Of a stretch of 64,000 nucleotides of DNA, positions 45,343-58,587 are shown in pieces. The stretch is from Rhodamnia argentea (Eukaryota > Streptophyta > Magnoliopsida > Myrtales > Myrtaceae): positions 25,984,934-26,048,933 of the forward strand of contig NC_063151.1 of assembly GCF_020921035.1 (NCBI RefSeq), in the 5' to 3' direction. The notes below the pieces were generated by a model, which saw only the letters and a list, made by a program, of their open reading frames with translations, was not told where the DNA came from and searched no databases. Position 1 is the first letter of the stretch. Each line of letters begins with the position of its first letter. Made by a program: the position numbers and the translations under genes.

Positions 45343-48300
45343 TCAAAATTCTGGAACTTCAGCAGCCACTGTGTTGTATGCGAGTTCTATTTCTTCTTCG
45401 GTCATTTCGATGGTCTCGTCGCTCTCGTATCCAGCCGCTGCATCAGCAGAGATGGCTTCCTTTTTCCCTTTGGATTTCCGATCATCAGTGCTAGGCTTCT
45501 TTCGCTTCATTGAAGCATCATGTTCCAAATGACTGTGTTCTGCAGCGGCTGGAACTTCAGCAGCCACTGTGTTGTATGCGAGTTCTATTTCTTCTTCGGT
45601 CATTTCGATGGTCTCGTCGCTCTCGTATCCAGCCGCTGCATCAGCAGAGATGGCTTCCTTTTTCCCTTTGGATTTCCGATCATCAGTGCTAGGCTTCTTT
45701 CGCTTCATTGAAGCATCATGTTCCAAATGACTGTATTCTGCTTCATAAATTTGCTTACAGTCCACGGCCTTTCTGTGGAGATTTGCATTTGAGATAGAAG
45801 TAGCAGTATTTCCAGACCCCTCAAGCTTAATCAGCTCCTCCACCACGCGAGGAACGATGTTCCACTGTTCAATAATTCGTTGGACATCCTGTATCAAGTC
45901 ATGTATGCATCAGCAAAACTGAAAGCTCGAATATCCCATGCCAGGACACACACGTACTTTTTGGATATCAGGCTCATGCCGATCAAAACAGACAACTCAA
46001 AGTTCAAGCTGTTTCACTCACTTCCTATAAAAATCAGTGTTTTTCCTCTTCATCAAAACATACGGATACACCAACCAAGACATATTTAAGATGCAAGTTT
46101 GTGCTTAAATTTCATATTTAAGATGCAAGCTCATGCATAGAAATATACACCAGTTTTTGTGAGGATACTAAAATACCATTTGGGAACACACCAGTTTATG
46201 TGAGGATACTACACCTGATTTTGCTCAAGGGCATCAACTGCATCTTGTAAGCAAGTTAATATCCCTTCAGCTGCTATTTTCTTTATCTCATCTGCTGGAG
46301 GCTGCAAGGTCAAAGCAATTATAACCACTTGATGGAAGGTAAAACTTTGTCAAATGAATTAACAGGCACCAAGATGCACGGATTCGAGCTCATGGTTTAA
46401 GTAATATCTACAATGAAGGATACAAAAATAATGAGATAAAGGAACTTTCAACTATGATACATTTTTTTTCTCCTGCTTCTTGATACTTTCCCAGTACATT
46501 CATGGATTCTTTCTTAGTGTAAACCTTGATCCCACCAAAAGCAGACATTTATGAAGAATTTATGATCTAGTGCAAATTCAAATCTAATGATAAAAAATGA
46601 GTGACAAAACAAACAACAAGGAAAAGAAGAAAGCTAAAGCAATCAAAGATGAGAGTAATCCACCATTGCGAGAGAGCCCATACAATGTTTCGTCAACAAG
46701 TACAGATGTAGGAAGTTCGCCCGTCAAAAGCATATGCCAAGGAACAAGTGGCAAACCCAGAATTGTTTTATTTTTCCTTTTGGTCAGAGCAAAATTTGGT
46801 AGATTACACAAAGTATTCATCAAACATGACAATCCACCGAACTTAAGGCCACCAACCTTTTCTTCTTGACTTTCCAGCCATGTGGTTGTTCTGCTCAGAT
46901 CAATAATAGCCCAGCTCTTCACTTTTGAAGGAATCAATAAGTCCTCAGTAACATTAGAACTAGCCTTCTGCTCAAGAGAACAACAGAACAATAAGTACTG
47001 TAAACAAGTCGATTTAAAGATAACTGCATGAACGTCTAGCATCTTCATACAGTTAAGGAAGCACGCATGCATAGAGATATCAGCAAATAAAAGGTCCAAT
47101 CAGTGCAGACAAATATTTGAGAAATTCAACATCCTCAAACGATATACATTAGTAAACCTTGGAGGAGGCAGCAGTTGATTGTCTGGACTGTGATCTTTTC
47201 TCAACGTGCTTACAATAACCTCTACTTGGTGAAATCTCTGAACCTGAAAGAAGGCTTTCGGGGCATCAAATTTACAGATGTCATCAAAAGTTTAAGCTAC
47301 CAAATCACATTTAATTTATTTGTCATGCCATTCCAAAATAAAGTCCATCATAACATGAACCCCTTATGCAACCATCTATTGTGTTCCCAGCTCCTTGATG
47401 CACTTTACATTTTCCAGTCTTGCAGTAAAAATTGCAGAGAGTTAGAGACTGGGTTTTCCCACAGATTGCAGCATCAGGTGATGCTCCATGATCCTTCTCG
47501 TGATAGAATTGAAAACCACCAAATATAGGGCTTTACTATCAACATTCCAGAGAGGAAAAGATACATGGGCATCATATATAGATCCATTCAATCCCAAAGG
47601 TAGCTTCTACCAAGGTAGACTACCTCTGCCAGATTTATCTGAAATACTCCTTCTCCATGGTTTTCCAGCATGCATTAAATAGCTTTCGATGTCGACTAGT
47701 TTTCTCTGGGTGTAGCACTCCGTTATCCACTCCTAATATACCCAAGCAAATGATCAAACGATGCTGGTTTAAACCACCACTACTCATAATTACTATGCAA
47801 ATGAAAGTGATAAAAGTAGGGAAAATGTAGGAGAGCATAGTTTGATGAGCTCAAGCAAAATGCAGTCTCTCACAATAAAAGTTATTAGTTAAGCCCCTCT
47901 GTTAAGAAAATAGGGTATGTGAACCCTTCTCAGCTCTTAATCTGTCTCTACAGTGTTTTTACAACTGAAAATAATAAGGGAGAGAGATGGCGTCCACATA
48001 TACACACTCAGATGTAAGACAATTATGTTGCCAACCCAGTCAGTCTATCAGCCCCGTTGAGCAAGGCACGAATACTTTTATAGAACCACGATTTCCCCGT
48101 ACTGCTAGTCCTCCAGATTTGCCTGCCTTGACAAGCCAAACTAGCTAGGATCAACATGAACAAACTATATACAACTTGAAAGGATGAGCCCTTAATTAAT
48201 ACTTCACAAATGAGTCTACCTATATTTTCTTATAATCGAATCTGCTGCAAGAGATTAACAGAGTAGTGTTACATTCCTCTCTTCAGTTGAACACAAGTCT

Positions 48301-49611
48301 TTCTTTTGCTTCGAAGGAGAAAAGGTAGCAATTTCACTATTTGGATAGAAAGCACTGACGCAGGGATTTTCATTCATTTGCTCCATCCCAGCTGCCTGAA
48401 CCACTTTTCTAAAGTCTATTCCTCAATGAGTAAGCCCAACAACTAGTAATGCAAAAGGTCTTCACTAATCAAACAGTTGGGGCCTTTTTTATTGTTCATC
48501 GAGCAATCAAGCAGCCCTTTCAGCTTGTACCTATTCCTCCAACATCCTCACTAAGCGAGGGCTACCCAGGGCTGGACAGAGGGAGGTCGCTTATGGAAAG
48601 CGGCAACAAGGGATGCTAAACAGGCCACCTACTCATGCAGGTCATCAGAAAATGAAATCAAATACTTTGTGGAATTACTTGACTTGAATGCAAGAAAAGA
48701 GCATTTATCGGTGCACAATATCAAAAGCTCCTGCAAAAGTCCCTTATAATTAGTGACGTAATTGCTCATAACTAAGGGAATCTTATAACGGCCTACTAGC
48801 ATATCAACAATAATCTGTCCATGAAGTCAGGAGAAAGCATCTACATCAAGAAAGAAGCATATAGCGTAGAAAACACGTTGACTATTTTGATCATCCCACT
48901 CCATCTTTCTAGAGTAACGAGATGTCTAGACCAAAGCAGTTGGTTTAGGTGACACATGCATGTAAAAGAAGATACTTCCCATTCAAAATACCTGCTTACT
49001 ACAAGGTCAGTTTAACCAATTAACAAATTGCATCAGGTAGTGTGACATTGGCACCTTTGCAACAATTGTTCCATTGTTTGCCTCGACTTGTCGAAACTTT
49101 GGAGTGTTCAGAAAAGCACAAATTAGTAGTGTGCAATCAGAGTTCCAGTCAGGCTGATATTCTGCTCCCATTTCAAGGGCCTGGGATCGCAACGTACTGC
49201 GCTCTGGATTGACGAAACCCGATAAGACAAAAACCACGCCCTCCTGTATGAATAATTTGCAACCTGAGCCCACTTGAAGTGCAAGTCAGTAAAGACCTTG
49301 CCAAGGATACATATCATTGTAGAAAAGATTGGTACCAGAAATTTGGAAAATTGCAAGGTGTCCAAGCTCGATGAAGAAGGTTTCCCGCCGCTTTCAGATT
49401 TCTTGGCCAGTGTACTGCTCATGAGTTCTCCATCAAGCCCTTTGTCTTGTTCAGGCCTCTCGTTTTCTTCATTGTCTTCATCTTCACCAGAACCAGCTGC
49501 TTTCTTGCCATTCCTGGAACTCCCTTTGTGTTTGGAAGTCATCCAGGAAGGAAGACTTCGTTTTGCAGTCTTGTCCCCCTCATCACTCGGACTCGTTTTT
49601 GAATTGGGCAT
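45343..49611 (-). CDS. XRCC1: plant-type XRCC1 DNA-repair scaffold with duplicated C-terminus
   Basis: Coding exons in transcript order: 49336-49611, 49055-49243, 47624-47732, 47158-47237, 46857-46967, 46215-46301, 45343-45888. The total is 1398 bp, 465 aa, in frame. The N-terminus (MPNSKTSPSDEGDK, then RSLPSWMTSKHKG) is basic and acidic, unstructured. One BRCT domain follows at about residues 93-190 (EGVVFVLSGFVNPERSTLR, then WITECYTQRKLVDIESYLMHAGKPW). The C-terminal acidic tail ends EEIELAYNTVAAEVP and occurs twice. Plant XRCC1 is known to keep only one BRCT and to lack the N-terminal polymerase-beta-binding and second BRCT domains of the animal protein; it acts in single-strand-break repair and active DNA demethylation. 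Expected length without the duplication is about 399 aa. Confidence 0.92.
45351..45746 (-). repeat. 198-bp in-frame tandem duplication inside the last XRCC1 exon
   Basis: Copies begin at 45351 and 45549. About 192 bp are identical except one base (CTGTGTTCTGC against CTGTATTCTGC). The unit is 66 codons, so the frame is preserved and the protein repeats the segment from SHLEHDASMKRKK to AYNTVAAEVP, joined by AAAEH. Confidence 0.95.
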
Positions 49612-50420
49612 GTCTAGATACACCTGCAATTAGCAGGATTCTTTCAATCACAGGCTGCACAAAGTATTGACACAGCCAGGCAACAACCATAATGTGCAGC
49701 GCATGGGAAGCAACATTATCGAAATTTAAATATACGGCAAGAGTCGCTGGTATCAGTGACAAGGAAATGCGAAATTTTGATGCACACTGCATATCGAGGA
49801 AACATGGACTAGAACAAGAATTAACATATCCCCAGCTCTCACTCAGCAACTCTATCATAACGATAGCGAAAATTGCATCACACCCCATATCAAAGAACAG
49901 CTTTTTTAAAATCAAATAGAGGACCGCCCCGCTTCTGATACAGTGAAATAGGGCATACCACAGACAACGCATCCACTGAAGCTCTCGGTGAAAATCAATG
50001 TGCACATTCTCTGGTCTTAAGCTATAAGGGGCGGCATCAAGCCAATCAAAAACCAACAGTTCTAAAATCAAGGCAACGGCAGAATCGATTCAATCATCAC
50101 AACGAAGCGCTGACAAAATTATTCACCAAAAAATGCTGAAGGCTGTGACTCCTCCGCGGGAGGGAGGTTTTGGGGGGGAGCGAAGTCACCACGACCGGTT
50201 TCCCGATTTCATGCGTGAACTCCGAGCTCACACATCGCTCCACGAACTTTTCGAATCAGCTGGAAGCCAAATTCTCAGCAGAATGAAACAAGAAAAGCTG
50301 CAATGAATTCGGCAGGCACTGGGGAAGAAAGATCGGAGTACCTCCTCGCTTCTCCTGGGAACAAGCGCTGAAATTTCCACCCTCCCTCTTCTAAAGCAGC
50401 AGCAGCAAGCAAGATGGTGG
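49612..50420 (-). promoter_or_regulatory. XRCC1 5' leader with leader intron
   Basis: Just upstream of the ATG is an acceptor (TTGCAG on the minus strand, exon from 49625). A matching donor GAG|GTACTCC lies at 50341, so an intron of about 715 bp (49626-50341) in the 5' UTR is likely. A short leader exon lies above 50342. Both sites are read by eye. Confidence 0.5.
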
Positions 50421-52303
50421 TGCGGGGGACGTCACTTTTGGGAACAGAAATCGTTTCTCAAGCTGGACGGCAAAGCCTTAGCGTCATGGGCAAAGAACCA
50501 GCAGGAGCGATTCCATTTGAATCCAGCACTTTGTGAAGTGAAGCAATTTCTTCCTCCCTCCTTCCCCTGCATGTTTCCCTGCTTTTGCTCTGTTTTTTTT
50601 TTTTTTTAGTGTGTGCATATATATAATATTCCCTCAAAGTTACCCTTTTAACCCCATAAATCTTTTCACCAAAAAAAAAAACCATAAATCTTTTTATAAG
50701 AAATTTGTGCATTTATATTTTATTACAATAACTTAATTTTTTTTTATCTAAAACATGTAATATGCCGACTCTCAAATAGAATCCTAAAACCGAACCGAAA
50801 TCGACAGTTTCAAAACCGACCTATTCGATTTTCGATTGTAATCTTTAGGAACCGAAGATCACAATATCGATTCTCTGTTCTAGGCGCACCCGTGATGTAA
50901 TTGTTGTGATAGATGATTTTTTTCATTTTTTTTATAGAAATTACGAATATTTCAAGTTTCTAAGGAAAATTATAAAAGGTTCTTTCGATTTTTTTTTTTT
51001 AAGATGCAATCGATAGTCACTGTTAAAATTTAAAATGCTTTTCAAAATCAAGGGATGGCATGGTAAATATTCCCGTTACTGTTTATTTCTTCCGGAAGAT
51101 TTGAAATATTTCACTCTAAATAAAAGTCAAATTATCCTATAATGAATTAATTGGATACGTGAAAAAAAAAAAAAAAAGAATACAAACTCATGAATTGATA
51201 TGCTTTATTTCCAATTTTTTATTGACACTTTGATTTATTACTATTAACCCCGTTCCTTTACTTAAGTGCGATTTGGCTGGATGCTAATTTCTATTGTCCT
51301 TCACCTCAATAATAAGCTTTCGTCCGTGGGATCATAATCCATTTTTTTTTAACAATGAAAGCCCATCCAAAATATCAAATAATAAGATCAAAATGCAATT
51401 TATAAAATGAATAAAGTTTGTAATTTGAAATTATTTGGATCTTTGTAACGCGATCTCATAAATCTTTCGTGTCGCACGTTTGAACTTGAACTTAATACCT
51501 TTTCGACTCTCATCGGACAATTCTTGTTTGATGTCGCGAATATTCAAATTTTCACATGTATGTGCTTGCGCACTTTTTGCTAATTATTCATGTGATATTT
51601 TTTTTTCTCTCCCATCGGAATTTAGTGTTACATAAAATTCAGCACATTATAAACAAGAATAAAATACGAATTTGGGATGCGTCAATATGCTGAGTGATGT
51701 GAGAGTTTCGAAATTTTGAATATGGAAGATAGTCAAAATACGTTGCTCGAAAGATTCAGATCGGGCGGACGATTTAAAAATGAAAGTCATTTCAAACGGA
51801 CCTAAAATTTACACAACTTTCGGCTTAATCTGGAGTTTGCAATTTCCCAAAGTTTAGGGCGACTTTTCACATTAAAAAAGAGCCAAAACAATGAGAAACT
51901 TACCTTCTCGAAAGAAAAAAAAACGACAATTTAATGGGATCGATGACTTATTCACGTAATCAAAGACAAGACTTCACGATGTGGAGAAACTTTTTTAAAT
52001 TCACAGCTTGTTTGGAGCGATTTTAGCTTTTAGCTTTTGACTTTTTATAAATCTTATGACACGTTTTTTTATTTTATTTTTTGGGAGGTCTATCCTATTT
52101 CTAACACTCCTTTTTTACTTTGTCTATATACAGAACACGAAGATTGAATCCCGCACTTATGATACTAGCGTCCCCACCATTCAATCTCTTTACGACACCT
52201 ATGTTAACTTTGTTCTTAATTTTAGACATATGGAATTTACATAATATATAAAAGTTGACTCGTAAATTAACACATCACCAATTCACGATCTTTTAAAATT
52301 TAA
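50421..52303. other. intergenic between divergent XRCC1 and CENP-C
   Basis: AT-rich sequence with several poly-T/poly-A runs. At 50770-50870 there are repeated AACCGA/CCGAAATCG phrases, like a degraded dispersed repeat; the opposite-strand theme also appears at 63878-64000. No gene was seen. Confidence 0.45.
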
Positions 52304-52936
52304 AGGGAAATTTCTAAATAAGGATTCAAAGTGCTATCATTTTTTCAAGTAAACTTGTTTTAAATAAATGTCTAAAGTGTCTTCATTGTCTCAAATACGG
52401 GCATGAAGTGCCCTTATTGTCTCAAATAAGAACCTAAAATGAATATTTGTTTCAAATAATGGCCCGAATTCCATATCAATCTAAAAAAAAGACCTAACTC
52501 ACCTGTTGATAGAGGCTTTTTGTGATTTTCTTTTTTCTTTAGTTTTTACATATTGTTTTTCAAAATTTTTTAAAAAACTAAAACTTAAAAAAAAAAAAAG
52601 AGAAAGGAGATATAGGTAGGAGAGCGCTACCCCATCGTCGACTCTTCTTGAGGCGCCGGTGGCCTCGTTGGCCATAGCTGCAGCCCCATCGCCACGGCCA
52701 TAGGTGGGAGGGCGGTCCCCTCTGATGTGTATTTTCTTCCCTTTTTTTTTACTTTTTTTAAATTTTTAATTTAACTAAAAATTAGGTTAGAATTATATTT
52801 TGATAAAAATGCCCTTAATCGATCGAACTATTTAGTCGGTTGGCTAGATTAGGCCTTTATTTAAAATAGTCATGGTCGCTTCAAACTCTTATTTATAACA
52901 AAGAAAGTATTCCGGATCTTTATTTGAAATTTTTCT
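52304..52936. mobile_element. non-autonomous TIR element, family B copy 2
   Basis: It starts AGGGAAATTTCTAAATAAGG; the right end reads AGAAAAATTTCAAATAAAGA in reverse complement. It is flanked by AAATTTAA on both sides (52296-52303 and 52937-52944), an 8-bp duplication compatible with hAT or MULE. The AT-rich duplication could be partly coincidence. The central GC-rich block is like the 41836-42699 copy. Confidence 0.7.
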
Positions 52937-53054
52937 AAATTTAAATAATATTTTAATTCTTTGGCAAGAAAATAGGAAGTTATTTTCTTTTGATGAGTCG
53001 GGGCAAATAATACCCCTTGGGCCTCGCTCCCGCTCTTTCCCCTTCCTTTTCGAA

Positions 53055-53159
53055 ATCGCGGAGCCTCTCTCTCTCTTCCTCTCCCTCTCTCTCCTCATCT
53101 CTCCACGAACCTTCCATCTGCTTCACTCTTCACCCTCCACAGCTTCGATCGACGCCCGA
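53055..53159 (+). promoter_or_regulatory. CT-rich leader of CENP-C
   Basis: Pyrimidine-rich sequence (CTCTCTCTCTTCCTCTCCCT and similar) runs up to the ATG at 53160, typical of plant 5' leaders. No clear TATA box or E2F site was recognised nearby. Confidence 0.45.
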
Positions 53160-56100
53160 ATGGCGAGCGAAGCTCCTCGGCGGTCGGAGCCGGCAGATCC
53201 GCTCGCGGCGTACTCCGTTCTCTCGCTCTTCCCCCGGACGCTCGGCGTCCTCAAGGAGGCCCCGAAGCCCTACGACCTCGAGTGCGACCTCGACTCGCTC
53301 CACGACCACCTCAAATCCATCGTACCGTCTCCTCTCTCCGCCTGCTCCGCCCTCTATTCGCGTTTAATTAGACTCCTGTGCTGCTTTTTTTTTTTTTGCC
53401 GGCTCTCTGCCTGTCTTTCGTGTGTTTTTTTTTGCTCGATAGTCTTGAGAACGGGACGTTTTACGCGGGCACTGGTGCGCGGTGCGGAGTGAAGACAGAG
53501 AGTGTGAACACAGGGATCGGCCCTGATATGCTTGGGCAATGTGTCGGCACCGATTGACTCCTCCTGTTTAACCCCGTAATCGATCTACAGGATAATTTAC
53601 AAGATATAGTGACACGAGTTCCTGAGTATCGCGCGGTTGACGCTAGTAGGGAGCCTTATGCTTATTGCGCGAGGAAATCAATCTGATCAGTAGCATTTGC
53701 CACCAATAAACGAATTATCCTTTCTTCTTATTTCACTTTAACATCTTTGTTCTATTGTGTTCGGGGGTAAAGTGATTTTGGGATAACTGTTTGGTTGGCG
53801 AGGATATACAAGGGCAATTTAAGTGCTAAGAAAAACTTATCGGAACCGTTTTGTTTTCTAGTAACTGTCCTTCGTAATTTTTCTTTGTTCTTTTGGTAGG
53901 GTTCTTCATTATTGTACTACTTCTTCTGTATTGGAAGTGTTTATCTACGAAATATCAGGCACTTTTGCTTCTTGTTTGCGGGTTTTGTCATATCTTGACT
54001 CCAACATTTGGGTATTAAGAATTAAATTCTCGGTCCACTTGATAAGTTTTGTCATATCTTGACTTCAACATTTGGGTATTAAGAACTGGCTGTGAAGCCT
54101 TCACTCATTGCCCATCTTTTAATTGTTTTATAGGACTTCAATGGGAAATGTTGATTTTCTTATTGCACCATTACAGGCCTTACGAAGTCCCAAAAGACTT
54201 TTAGATCAAGCCAAGGCTATTGTCAGCAATAGTTCAGAACTCGTAAACATTAGTATCCCAACTAAGGTAGCATCTGAAGACAAGAACAGAGTAAATGCAG
54301 TGATGGCAAATGAAGTTACTAGAAAAAGAAGGCCTGCTTCGGGGCGCGAGCGACCTCGATTTTCTCTGAAGCTTGATTCCAGGTAAAACTTGTTCAGAAT
54401 CCTCAAAGAGTATCGACTTTAGCTTTTGTCCGTCAGCTTCTGTTAAGTCGTGTAAATCTTCATTTCACAGCCATCCCATGGTGACCTTGGAGCCAACATT
54501 TGATGTCGATATATATGAAGATCCAGATGAATTTTTTCAGGCTTTTGAGATGTTTGACAGTATGTTTTCTCCTGCATTTCATAAAATCTTCCTGTATTTC
54601 ATGAATTATGTGGATTAACTCTTCTCTTGGTATTGGTCATAAGATGCCAGGAGCGAAATACACAGACAGACTGGAGTTCCAGTGCATCAGAATCAGTACG
54701 ATACTGTGAGAAATGCACGTCCACGCCGACCAGAAACCTTGAGGTATGATCTTTGCTTTTTTCTCCTCTTTTTTTTGGTTGAGCAACAAGATAGAGAAGA
54801 AGTTTTTTCCTTTGATTTTTGTAACATATGAATAATCAAATTGTCATTCTGACTTGAGAATAAAATATATAACCAGGAAGTCCTTCAAAAATCGTTTTGA
54901 TCAATCTGTCATATGTTCGCAAGTGACATCTCAAAATGACATTGTCCCTGGACCAGTCTATACAACACAACCTGAAGCAATTGAATTGACTGAAGAAACT
55001 GAATTAGCTGGTAAGTAGAGGTGGTTGTCAAGTGTTAAATCTCAAGGTGGCTTTTTTTATTCTTTCCAATTCCACATTCTCAGTACCTGATCTGATAATA
55101 TCTGCCATGATAGGTTCTGAGATGGCAGAAAACAAGGTTGATGAACTTTTGGATGATTTATTATCTGGAAATTGTGAAGATTTTGATGGAGATGGTGCGG
55201 TCAATCTTTTACAAGAGCGCTTGCAGATTAAACCTGTTAACATCGATAACTTGAGCCTCCCTGATATGCAAGATATTAGGGGGAATGACTTGAATGCTTC
55301 AGAGAGAGAGACATCACAGCATAGACAGGCGCTTTCTGATATACAGAACATTTTGAAGGGGCTTCACAGTAAATCACCTTCAAAAAGTGGGGATGTTTCT
55401 AGAAAAAACATACCCTCACCCCAAACAAAGAGTCCTCTTGCCCCATTGATATTGTTGAAGAGACGTAAGTTTAAGGATAACTCCATTGACCCATTTTCTG
55501 CTGCTAATATTGATGTAGCAGCCACAAAGAATTCTCCCCTCTCTAATTGCTTGAGAATACACTCTGACGGCACTGGCACGAGGAAAGACCCTAGTACTTC
55601 TGGAAAGTCCAAATCACCAATGGTTGAAGAAGATGCCGGTATAGTAGATAATGTGCATCATTTCAAGCACATTACTGGATACTATTCTAATGTTTCAATT
55701 ACAGGTCTGTCCCGGTACAGTTCCAATGATAGCAATGAAAGGTTTAAGTTGGATTTCATGACATTAGAAGAGGACTTACCCGATTCTTCTGCTGATATCG
55801 ATAGTCGAACAGAGAAGGTGAAACGTCCTCTTTTGTTTGTTCTCAATTCGTGAGTGCTCTAATTTGGTTATTTGGGATAAGTAATGCACAACAATTTGCT
55901 GCAGGTAGCAGTCACATCTCCCCACTTTGATGTGGGCATGCAGAACTCTACCATTGGAGAAGTGAATCACAATGAACATAATCAAGAGGGTATGTCCCCA
56001 GCTTTCTAAAACATGAAGCTCTCGTCTGGTACTGTAGTCAATGGAGACTTTCAGTAGACTGATTTTCTCTTTTGTAGTTTTGAAAAAGCTCACCTCACGC

Positions 56101-58587
56101 AAGTACGTCAATTTTGATCTAGAAATTTTCGCATACTATGAGACATCTTTTGCCAACAGATACTTCACACCGTTCTACATTGAAAGATGATGGAACAGGT
56201 GGAACCTTTGCAAGTACTGACAGAGCTCCTGAGAAGCAAACTGAGGTAATCCCTTTGCTGTTGTGGTTCTTTTGGGCATCTAGAAACAAGTGCAGAATGG
56301 TGTCTATGGGTTGAATGTTAAATTTGTACCACAGAAATGATCGTTGGTTATTGCTCAATGCTCTCTTAAGTTTATGGGTTTGTTGTTTGCATCTTATGTG
56401 CAGTGCAGCATGCGTTGTTACTGAGACAACAATGAATGTCTGTGTGGCAGAATGTGGTTTTGCATTTGGCGGTTCTGTGTACATTGACACTGTCTTGCTA
56501 TGTTATAATTCCAGAGTTTGTAAATCTATGCTCACGAAATGACTCAGTGGCATCTTTAATTAATTGAGAAAAGAACAAATCCAGTAAATTTCTTTGAGAT
56601 GAACTTGTAAATTTTATAGTGAGTTTTCCCTAGATACATAGCCAATTGCATTTTGGATATATTCTGAATATACAAATCATGCTAAAGGTGAAATAAAAGC
56701 CCATTTCGCCTTATCATTTTTTTTTTTTTACAAAAGAAACTAAACAAAAATAAAAGATGATTTCCAATTTATTCATCAGTAAATGTTATCGAGATGAAGA
56801 ATGACTCCATTCTGCTTAATAATATTCCTAGTTTTGTGTATAAATTGAAGTGATCTTCCTAATGGTTCTGAATATTAATTCTTAGTTTTTTACTTTGTTT
56901 CTGTATATTACATGATATATTAGGAGTTCTTGCCATGAAATATAGTCGTTGTGCTGGAGCAACATTTCCGCTTCTATGAGAGACCTATCATTGACAGAAA
57001 TGCACAAACAACATTAGTTGCTAAGTGCTAACACACTAGCTGGTCCTTTTTAATTTAAGATGTTGCAGCTCTAAGAATTTAACAATAAATAAAAAATACA
57101 AAGCCTGCGATATTTGACAGCATTGAATGCTATTGTGAATCTGTTTTTGGATCTTGCATGTGATGGTATCTGAACGGTGTTTGCAAGAAAGAATGCTCTA
57201 CTAGAGATTTAATCTTTAACAGATAATACAAGACATAGCATTACTTGTTAAACTTGGGGCTGGTCCTATTCACTGAAGGCCTGCAGCTAACACTTCTGGG
57301 TTACTTGGAGAGGAGACACTACAGCTTCTGTTCGTTATGTCCGATATCTTGCGTCAGAAATATGATTTTGTTGTTACGCTTTGATCTGTGCTCCCTCCAC
57401 CTCCCTTTGTTTCACTTTAGGTACTCTAAAGTGTACCTTTCTCTAGCCCATTGTCTTGACTAACTGTTAATTATTATTTTTTTGGGCAAATACTAGCTTT
57501 TAATTGACTTTGCTGGTGCTCCCAAGAATTCATTAAGTGCCCACAAAAAGTCAAAGGCACGTCCATCCAAGGATCGCCTTAGGAAAGGACTTTCTAGGAG
57601 GCAAAGCCTTGCAGGTAGTTTTGCTAGCATTTATATTTGAAGTGAGATCCCACTTGCATGTTTGTATTGTTATGCCATATCTTGATTTTTTTCCCCTCTA
57701 GCTGCTGGCACCTCATGGAATTCTGGAGTAAGGAGAAGCACCAGAATCAGATCAAGACCTTTAGAATATTGGAAGGGTGAACGATTTTTATATGGTCGCG
57801 TGCATGAGAGTAAGGGCCCCTCACATGCTTCTTTGAATTATCTGAGGAAATTGTTCCGGTCAGGAAGGTTGTTTATCATATGCCGTGTCAGAATTCTCTT
57901 GCTTGGCAACTGAGTGTTTTCTTTTCTTTGCTTTATGCCCCTAATTTATTGCGTCTACTATCAATAGTATCGGAGTTTTTTTTTTCCTGTTTCCCCAATT
58001 TTTAATATTATAGCTCAAATGTTTTAAAAATGGTCTGAGAAAGATTTTATTAAGCAATCTCTACGCAATCAGGTTGAAGCCGAATGTCTGTTACGGCATA
58101 TCGGTGCTTTGCAACGTGCCACTGTCTGTTAGGTTTATGGCAAGTGATAAAAGGTCACTTATTGTGCTTTAAGAGCTGAGCAATATTTTCCTGAACAGTT
58201 CTGTTTATCCTTATAAAGTTTCCCATTGAATAAATTTATATGAGATACCGCATTACTACCTGCAACAAGCTATAGAAAGCTGTTTAAATTTGACCACTGC
58301 CATGAATGGACGTCCTGTTATAATATCACAAGAACTGGAAATTCATTTGACGTGATAAATGCTGGTCATTGCTATAAAACTGTCAGAATCTTGGATTTTC
58401 TCCCTTTCATCCCTACCCTGCAGTGTGGAAAACCTAATCCTTAGCCAATCTTGTTGCAGGTTTAGCCACTGTAATTGGCATAAAGTATGTATCTCCAGGA
58501 AAGGCTGATGGAAAATCCACTATGAGGGTGAAGTCATATGTTTCGGATGAATACAAGGAGCTTGTTGAACTAGCATCGCTTCACTGA
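53160..58587 (+). CDS. CENPC: CENP-C, inner kinetochore protein
   Basis: Model of 11 coding exons: 53160-53321, 54177-54382, 54471-54559, 54644-54743, 54877-55010, 55084-55817, 55905-55989, 56160-56245, 57527-57614, 57702-57809, 58460-58587. The sum is 1920 bp, 639 aa. The N-terminus has [19 protein letters not shown], conserved in plant CENP-C. The middle has [19 protein letters not shown] and [14 protein letters not shown]. The CENP-C motif spans exons 10-11 ([20 protein letters not shown], about residues 573-592), and the protein ends [15 protein letters not shown]. The motif binds CENH3 nucleosomes and specifies centromeric chromatin. Exons 2 and 9 use acceptors chosen for frame (CATTACAG|GCC and CCCAAG|AAT). 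The 1.28-kb intron after 56245 may hide further exons; Arabidopsis CENP-C is about 705 aa. Confidence 0.9.

Noticed and set aside
46597..46869. Plus-strand 90-codon frame opposite XRCC1
   Set aside because: It is antisense to an XRCC1 intron and exon edge and has no family resemblance.
54135..54176. Earlier CENP-C exon 2 acceptor (TTTATAG|GACTTC)
   Set aside because: In the frame left by exon 1 it reads into a TGA after six codons; the CATTACAG|GCC acceptor gives a continuous, family-like sequence.
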